Positions 57,696-64,000 of a stretch of 64,000 nt of DNA are shown piece by piece. Positions within the stretch are counted from its first letter, which is position 1, and every line of letters begins with the position of its first letter. This DNA comes from Pseudisothecium myosuroides (taxonomy: Eukaryota; Streptophyta; Bryopsida; Hypnales; Lembophyllaceae). A program made the translations under genes and the position numbers. Where the stretch lies: the NCBI GenBank assembly GCA_951799445.1, contig OX637287.1, positions 44,669,724 through 44,733,723 of the forward strand, in the 5' to 3' direction. The notes beneath the pieces were generated by a model that was given only the letters and a program-made list of their open reading frames with translations, did not search any database and was not told the origin of the DNA.

Positions 57696-58112
57696 GATAT
57701 CTTGATAATGAGCTTGGAGGGGAGCGGGATTGTTGGCGACAGGAACGGCCTTGCAAGGAATGGTGACAAGCGAAACCTTGTTGACCAACAATCCCTAAAT
57801 TGGCTAAAATTAGATGAATTTCTATCCAAAAAATCCTTGCACTATTAGTCCATTGTAAAAAAGGGCCTTTAATGGAGACATTTTAGCCAAAACTACAACA
57901 AACAATAGAAATTGATAGCCAATTTGCAACTTCCTCCACATTGGAATTAGCATCTATTAAGCCAATTTTGTGTGATAGTATAGTACTCCCAATAATCCTT
58001 CACAACTTGCAAAATCCTTTCTTTTCTATTTTTTTCTTTGATAGTACTCACTTTCAAGGTAGCCAAATTGCCAAAGTTGATGCCTGTCTCTCTTGAAGGT
58101 AGCATATTGCAC

Positions 58113-58443
58113 TAAGGTAGGAGGTTTGAAATCGATCGGGCATTAAAATCGCCCACCCTACTCATATGTACACTGCTTGTACATGTTGCTTTTCCATAGC
58201 CTTCAGCGATGTACAAACAGTGTACATTTTAGGGGGTGGGCGATTTCAGAGCCCTATGCCATTTCAACTTCAAAATTTCATAACTAATTCTAGAAAGTTC
58301 CAACAAATATGAAACGACTTGGGTTAGATGCCAATTCCTCTTGTCTTTCAAGGAAAATTCAGTGAAAAATATTTTGAGGCGTTTCACCTCCCCAAAATTC
58401 AGTTTCAACTCTTAAATGAGCGATTTCAGGACCTCCTACCTTA
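58113..58443. mobile_element. TA-flanked 331-bp MITE, copy N2
   Basis: TAAGGTAGGAGGTTTGAAAT and the right end CCTCCTACCTTA form inverted ends. It aligns along its length with N1, including ATGTACAAACAGTGTACATT and GAAACGACTTG. Confidence 0.8.
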
Positions 58444-59377
58444 AATTCCATAAATTAGTTCTGGGATCAACTGAATGTCGTTCAGTTGACCCATCCCTCC
58501 ATCCAAGGAAGGAGCAATTACTGTTATAAGGGGTCGATCCTCCCTGGCCGGATGGCCTGGATGGCTCTTGCAACGCCAGGTAAGCTTACAGTACATGGTC
58601 GGGCTTGTTTTCCACGTGTGAGTTCGGTTTTGTTGGTTCCGTAGACGGAGCTGCCTGCCTGAGTGCCTGCCTTTCTGCCGTATCTGCCCCCACCGGAGTG
58701 AGTGAATTCAATGGAATCCGTGCTGCTGAATCTTCTTCCTTGGTCTCACTGTGTTGGGTGTCTGTGAGGCCGTGACAGACTGACAGGGAAAAAGAAAACT
58801 TAATTTAAACCAGAAAAAACAGAAGCAGCGGCAAGGTCGGAAGGAAATTATGTGTGAGGTGCCTGAAGTTCAAGAATGTCATGCAAGCAGCCAAATAAGT
58901 TGCAAGTAATTTTGACGCTGGAGGAGAATTCGTGGTCGACAAGTCAGGCAAGAGGAGTGTTCATGGTCGAGTGGTCGACTAAAAGGAGTATTCGTGGCCG
59001 ACTAAATGAAGTAATATTTTAAGGAGGGACTGATGAGTGAGTAGTTGCAAGGGATATAAAGGTCGGACCTACCACAGCCCTCCACGCTACCAACTGATGT
59101 CCAATCAGCAGGAACTACTTGGCTGGGAGAGTATTAATTGCTCTCTGATTTGCACAAATTAAATGCCAGAGACGAAGTGCCAATCCAACGTCGAGTGTTC
59201 ATGCCCTTGGCCTGATCGAGATACCGGGAAAACTGGAATTCGCTCCATATATTGTGATCTTTGCTCGTTCAGAAATTATTATCAAAGTATCAGATTGTGA
59301 ATTCATGCGTTGTGACTGCGTTGTGAGCAGAGAGAGCTTAGCTTGCTTGTGTGACGATCGGATACTCGGAGGTCAAA
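58444..59377. other. 5' region of the 59.4 kb gene
   Basis: No separate gene was seen. GC is higher than in the region before it. A TATA-like motif lies at 59053-59062. Confidence 0.4.
59053..59062 (+). promoter_or_regulatory. TATA-box-like motif
   Basis: GATATAAAGG lies about 325 bp before the start codon of the two-exon gene. It is a plausible core promoter with a leader of about 290 bp. Confidence 0.45.
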
Positions 59378-60274
59378 ATGTCGAACTGGCATGAAATTGA
59401 TGGACTGAGTTTGCCGGCTGCTGCGTCAAGAAGGAACCAGTTCCTCATGGAAATTTTGGAAACTCAGCTTCCGGGTGTTCACTTCAACGTTGTTGACGAC
59501 GAGGTCGAGGTCGACGTCGAGCTCTCTCCAACCACTCCGTCACCCCAAATGTTGAATGCAGGAAGTCCTCGACTTGTGGACGGTGCACGAGAAAGGCACA
59601 TCATACCAGGATATCAGCAGACCGTGCGAGAGTGGGGCTCTGACCACGCTGCCATGAAGCCTCTGGCACAAGGTAGTAGTTTATTATTTCTAGCCTGCTT
59701 TCGATTCCACGGTGCTTGATCAATTAGATTCTCAATACTCTAAGTTTAGAAAAACAGAACCCATGTCTGTCGATCTGTACGCTCAGTGCTCCCGCGTCAG
59801 AACTGGCTTTATATATTTTTTGAACTGAATTGCAATGCCTGATAATTAGGTTTAAGTATAAATGGAGACCCATCCACAGCGAGATCCGGAGAAGTCGAAG
59901 AATCTTTCTGTAAAGCTGCTGATGGTGTTGTCGGTGATATTTCCCACTCCCAGAGCCTTGAGTTTCTGGGCAGAGAAGGGCCTAATCTTTTGATGAGAAA
60001 TCTCAAGGGCAAAGACACGATTTGCCGCATGTTGCTGAGCATGGCTGAGAACGTGAAGGTGCTTCCGCCAGGGAATGAGGCACTGCCGTGGGACGTTTTG
60101 AACATGTCTCTGTGGAAGGCTTCTTTGGGCGAACTCATTAAAGAAATGAAGACCGTGGAAGAGAAGTGTCCTTCCCTGATTGGGAATTCGGGTGTATACG
60201 TGCTCACCTTATCGCCATACGCTGCATTTCTGAGAGCCTTGGGTGCGGAGATTGCTGATCGTCGACGCAGTTGA
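59378..60274 (+). CDS. Two-exon gene of unknown function
   Basis: Exon 1 (59378-59672) ends CAAG|GTAGTA. Exon 2 (59850-60274) follows ATTAG, and the 177-bp intron joins the frames through one split Gly codon. The product is 239 residues; an in-frame ATG at 59351 would add nine. The N-terminus reads MSNWHEIDGLSLPAAASRRN and FLMEILETQLPGVHFN, followed by an acidic stretch rich in V, E and D and a Pro/Ser-rich linker. The C-terminal half (LEFLGREGPNLLMRNLKGKD, VLPPGNEALPWDVLNMSLWK, SLGELIKEMKTVEEKC) looks alpha-helical and ends ADRRRS. No signal peptide or membrane segment is seen. GC and codon use are like those of the HLS1-like gene. The open frames, splice sites and promoter motif support a real gene; I do not recognise the family. 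Confidence 0.65.
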
Positions 60275-61835
60275 GAAATGAAGAGCAAGTTCTACCTATC
60301 GATCGACATACTGTATATGCAGCGCTTCCCCTCTCGCAACCCTTAGAGTTTGAAGTGGAAGTGACTTATATATATACACTATGTACACACATGTACATAT
60401 GTATGTATATATATACACATAGTGAGTTGATTAGTGATCAGAGTCCATTAGTCACTTGATTAGTGATAAAGGATTCCAGAAGTTCGCTTAATTACCTCAG
60501 CTTAGCATGAGTAAGCTTTCGTCGAGGGTTTCTACTGACTTACTGCTGTGTATGTCTTAATGATGGAAACGGAGCATTTACCTTGTATCATTTCTTTGTG
60601 CTGCTTGTGTGAGAGAGTCTGTGATGATGAATAAAATAGAACAGTGGTGTTGTGATTAAGACTACAGTATTGTGAGAATTTTCTACAGGAGTGGGAGGAT
60701 CTTGTAAGGATGTCAAATAGTACGGAGTATATGACTTCAAATATTATTTCCATGATTTTCTCAGACCTCGATATCGATGTTGGAGTCGAAGAAGCTCCAA
60801 ACGAGCAGTCCCGCCACCGTTGTTACTTATAAGATGTCTGGGATGCAATCTGGCCAGGACAGTCTTTACTAGCTACAAGCGGCCATGTGGGTGGGCAGGA
60901 ATACTCACGAAGTCCGTCACGAGTCGGGTAATAGGACCTCATTTGAGTACTGATTGGCCAGGACTACTTTATAATTACCAAAGTATGAGTTAAGTTGCAC
61001 GATACGGCCTTGTTTTTCACTCATTTTGTGGTTCTACCTGGAGTGGCCCTCATAGGACTGTAGAAATAAAATGGTTAACCATCTGGCTAACGCCTTTGGT
61101 CTGACTTTGGGAACTAGTCTCACCTGGTCTTGTGGTCCCAATGGCGAAGCTGAAAAACACAATACAGTATATCTCACAAATGATAAAACTTGGGAAAATG
61201 TGATTTCATGGAAGCATCAATCATGGAATCAGATTTGTTCAAAAAATAAAAAATCATGGAATGAGAGACTCCGAATCATCACGGAGTCGGAGAAGTACGA
61301 AGTTGACCAACTTCAAACATGTTTGAATTTATCTGCCAATGTGAAAATAAATTAATTTAGAGTTTAGCATTTGGGTCCACTCATGAACCCCGACCTTGGG
61401 AACTGCACCTTGTGTGCAAATTCCATTGCCGGCTCATGTTCACGTCTTGCTTATTTTGGCTAATAATTTGCAATAGATGCAAGTATGAATCTTCCCACTT
61501 TGCCATTGCACAACTCCCAAAGAAGGAGCTCGGGCCTCGGGTGAGAGTTGTTGCAAGAAACCGGCTTACAACAGATTTAATTTATAACAGGTTTACAACA
61601 GGTTTACCGCAAAATGAGCAGCACCAATTGAAATACCAAAACATAGACCATCAGCAAAGTACTATGCTAATTATATCGCCCCAACTCTTCTTTGGAAGCC
61701 CTATTATTACAAGAATCATATCACAAGAAAATGTGGGTTTTCTTACAATCTCCGGAGGTAGAAACGCGAAGTTGGTGATTGAATTGTCAAAATTCCTGGA
61801 GTTGGAGCAAATATAAATGCCATCTGGTGATACCC
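60275..61835. other. 3' flank and intergenic DNA
   Basis: The 3' UTR of the two-exon gene probably lies at the start. An alternating TA/CA microsatellite runs at about 60367-60421. Frames at 61071-61355 and 61412-61816 lack support. Confidence 0.35.
60367..60421. repeat. TA/CA-rich microsatellite with palindromic symmetry
   Basis: TATATATACACTATGTACAC is mirrored by GTATATATATACACATAGTG around ACATGTACATATGTATG. The tract lies just after the stop codon of the two-exon gene. Confidence 0.7.
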
Positions 61836-62163
61836 TACGTGAAGGTCAGATTCAGACATAAATTAAGTATTTTTTGGAATGTCTGAGTGTTTGGAATATT
61901 ACAAGTGAAATGTTCAAAATGTTGCAGGAATTTTTCATCCATATTGCCTAAATTTTTGAATTTAAAAAAAAACCCTACATCACGCCTTAACCCTTGCATG
62001 ACAAGTTTCTCAAAACAAGAAAACTTAGAAGTTGACGAACACAAAAAAATTTGGATGCCAAAATGCCGAAACACTAACAGCAATAGTTCCAACTGTCTGA
62101 AACCCTTTGCGCACAAAAAAGAAACTATTTCATCACTCAGGTGCCAAATCAGACCTTCACGTA
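61836..62163. mobile_element. TA-flanked 328-bp MITE with TACGTGAAGGTC ends
   Basis: TACGTGAAGGTCAGATTCAG at the left and AATCAGACCTTCACGTA at the right are inverted ends of about 17 bp with one mismatch, bordered by TA. The 328-bp interior has no real coding frame. Only one copy is in the window. Confidence 0.65.
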
Positions 62164-63547
62164 CAGTAATAGAACAAAATTAAAATCTGTGCACGGGCTT
62201 TTGTGTACCATACACTTATTTGGTTCGGAAGATACAGGTTTCCCTTCATCATCGCATTCTTTAATCTTCCCTAAACCCCAAATAAAAGCTGAACCCCTGA
62301 AGGGAACATACGCCTGCAAGTTCGGAGACCACTTGCATATGTGAAGCAGAATCACCAGTACCGGTAACCCCTTAAGGACCAATTGGATTGATCATCTTGT
62401 GAGAACATAATTCAAAAAGGGCTAATTTATATATCACCAGGACTAATGAAGAATGTTGCATGTGTTGGTCAAAAAATATGTAAAAATTGAACAGCAGAAA
62501 ATCCCTGTATGAAACCACTCAAAAATGCTGAAAAGAAAGTGAGACGCAATTTGGACCTGGACCTGAGGGGACATATGAGGATATTGATCAATTGTTGGTC
62601 CATGTGCACAGTTTCAGAGAAAGTATTGAACACTGCCCACAATTGTCATCCTCAAGCCCTCCATACTTCAAGTGATCAATTTCTCTTTCTAAGCTTCTTC
62701 CATTTTGCAAAGAATCAGTTATTTCCATCTGCTTACATGTTTGGAAGATGAGACGGATGACCATGTGCAATAATGCCTGGCAGTCATTCCAAAAAACACA
62801 TAAATCAATTAAAAATTCAAATGCAATCTAGGATTAGAAGCAAACTAAAGACCAAAGAGAGGATGACTTTTAAGATTTTTAGGATAACTCTAATAGGACA
62901 ATATAAACTTGGGGATCAGACGGTTGCAAATACAATCATCTACGGTTGTGTGTAGCATCACAAAGCCCTATTCACCTAAGCACGGCCATAACATGCACGA
63001 GCACGGTCATTGTAATGGCAGAGATTAGCAAACATTCACATTGCAACATATGACAGGCACACAATTCAACTGAATAAAGAAAAATTCAAGGAATGCTTTT
63101 CCATACGCTCACATATCTAGTTGCCCGTGCTCTCTAATTTGGTATCTCACTCCCACGTCCTCCAACCACTGGCAGGTACTGAATTGATTCAACAGGAACA
63201 AAATCATGTTGAGGTCCTATGGGAAGAAGAAAGGCCGGGTTTCGACACAGCGGGTTGTCACTGCTCTCTCAAATTCAAGGAAATCCAGAAAGGCTAATTG
63301 GGTGTGAAATACTGGCACTATTGCCGGCTACACACATGTAATCAAACTGTTCAGATTCAAGAGAAAAGTCTAGGATCTTTGGAAATTGGCCAGTAGCATG
63401 CTTTGGTGAAATCTTGTGGGAGATGGAAGATGAGAAGCATGTGTGCTATCCTGTACCATTGTTGGCATTATACAATGAAAACTCAAGGTCTTCTGGCAAC
63501 CCATTAAGAAATAGAAGATTCGATCTCAGAAAAAACAAAAAGAAACT
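62164..63547. other. Intergenic DNA and 3' UTR of the FANCD2-like gene
   Basis: No gene was recognised. The 3' UTR of the minus-strand gene is expected in the rightmost part. CCCCTTAAGGACC at 62368 is a lone fragment resembling a TTAA-family end. Confidence 0.35.
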
Positions 63548-64000
63548 TTAGGTAGCATCCTCTTCAGCCAAGGCAACTTCTTCATCAGCAGTCTCGTCTG
63601 AGTCAGGCTCGTCCTCTTGCGGTTCTTCTTCTTCCTCATCTTCTTCTTCGTCATCTTCTGGATACATCTGAGACGCAACTTCACGCCCTTGCAAGTCCTT
63701 ATGTTTAAGATTGCCTGAATTGAAGGAACACAAAGTACATAAGAATATTGAGAAATGGGATGGACACTAGCAAATATCATCTTGTAGATAAAGCACATGT
63801 CCACTCGAGACGTCCTTGCCGATAACAGTTGGGCATGCAGTCAACGTACTATCAGTGCAGAAATTAGACTACAAACTACAAGGCAATGACTATTACCCAT
63901 CCAAAACGCGCTGCCATTGGATGCACCGTGCAGAAGAGCCTTCACACAGAATATAAATTTCTCCATGGATCGTTTAACAGCTGGCACTTTGGTTGCAACA
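63548..64000 (-). CDS. FANCD2: FANCD2-like gene, last two exons (partial)
   Basis: The window cuts the gene, leaving its C-terminus. The penultimate exon (64000-63897, frame from 63999) reads VATKVPAVKRSMEKFIFCVK then ALLHGASNGSAFWM; the last exon (63714-63548) reads NLKHKDLQGREVASQMYPED and then an acid-rich tail ending AEEDAT. A 182-bp GT-AG intron splits the Gly codon between them. The block AFWMGNLKHKDLQG with the preceding VKALL helix and an acidic tail is the conserved C-terminal signature of FANCD2. FANCD2 is a nuclear protein that pairs with FANCI and is monoubiquitinated during interstrand crosslink repair. The catalytic context, the ubiquitinated Lys and most of the protein lie beyond the window, so completeness cannot be judged. 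Confidence 0.85.

Noticed and set aside
61412..61816. 134-codon frame
   Set aside because: It contains repeated TTTATAACAGGTTTACAACAG text and no family motif.
1..64000. tRNA, rRNA, CRISPR or bacterial operon features
   Set aside because: No cloverleaf with GGTTCGA-type arm, no rRNA segment, no regular spaced direct repeats and no operon-like coding were seen.

Overview
The window reads as nuclear DNA of a land plant. It carries a HOOKLESS1-type N-acetyltransferase gene with GC-rich exons, the last two exons of a FANCD2-like DNA-repair gene, short GT-AG introns of about 155-182 bp, and plant telomere-type AGGGTTTA motifs. The DNA between genes is AT-rich and packed with small inverted-repeat transposons. 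The sequence alone does not settle the lineage; nothing in it points clearly to a flowering plant, and a non-seed plant is possible. No CRISPR array, operon, tRNA or rRNA was seen.

Layout. 1-1740: degenerate tandem array built on a CTCTCGGCGCCGAGAG-type palindrome. 1740-13900: transposon-rich DNA with a long hairpin (2607-2902), two 0.93 kb TTAA-flanked elements, several 0.22 kb TTAA-flanked elements, and TA-flanked MITEs including one nested inside another. 14087-15672: HLS1-like gene on the minus strand. 17.5-23 kb: more MITEs. 23.3-27.1 kb: gene-poor DNA with a TATA-type promoter and four sets of minisatellite-like duplications. 27.5-28.8 kb: unknown gene preceded by AGGGTTTA boxes and broken by a 5-bp duplication. 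30.18 kb: isolated exon-like segment. 31.2-45.2 kb: a dense run of TTAA elements (two of them sharing one TTAA), a perfect-looking CACTA foldback MITE, and a PIF/Harbinger transposase pseudogene between two copies of a 0.73 kb TIR element. 47.5-48.2 kb: reading frame with two internal stops. 52.2 kb: Tc1-like transposase remnant. 56-58.5 kb: cluster of MITEs. 59.4-60.3 kb: two-exon gene of unknown function. 63548-64000: 3' end of the FANCD2-like gene.

The most distinctive content is a set of non-autonomous DNA transposons with 4-bp TTAA target duplications and ends beginning CCCCTAAAGG (about 0.93 kb, at least eight copies, roughly 12 percent of the window), plus a related 0.22 kb family. TTAA targets and CCC-starting ends are typical of piggyBac-like elements, which are unusual in land plants. 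No TTAA-type transposase lies in the window. The genes do not form a pathway; they are isolated genes in transposon-filled DNA. All assignments come from reading the sequence and recalled family knowledge; no database search was run.
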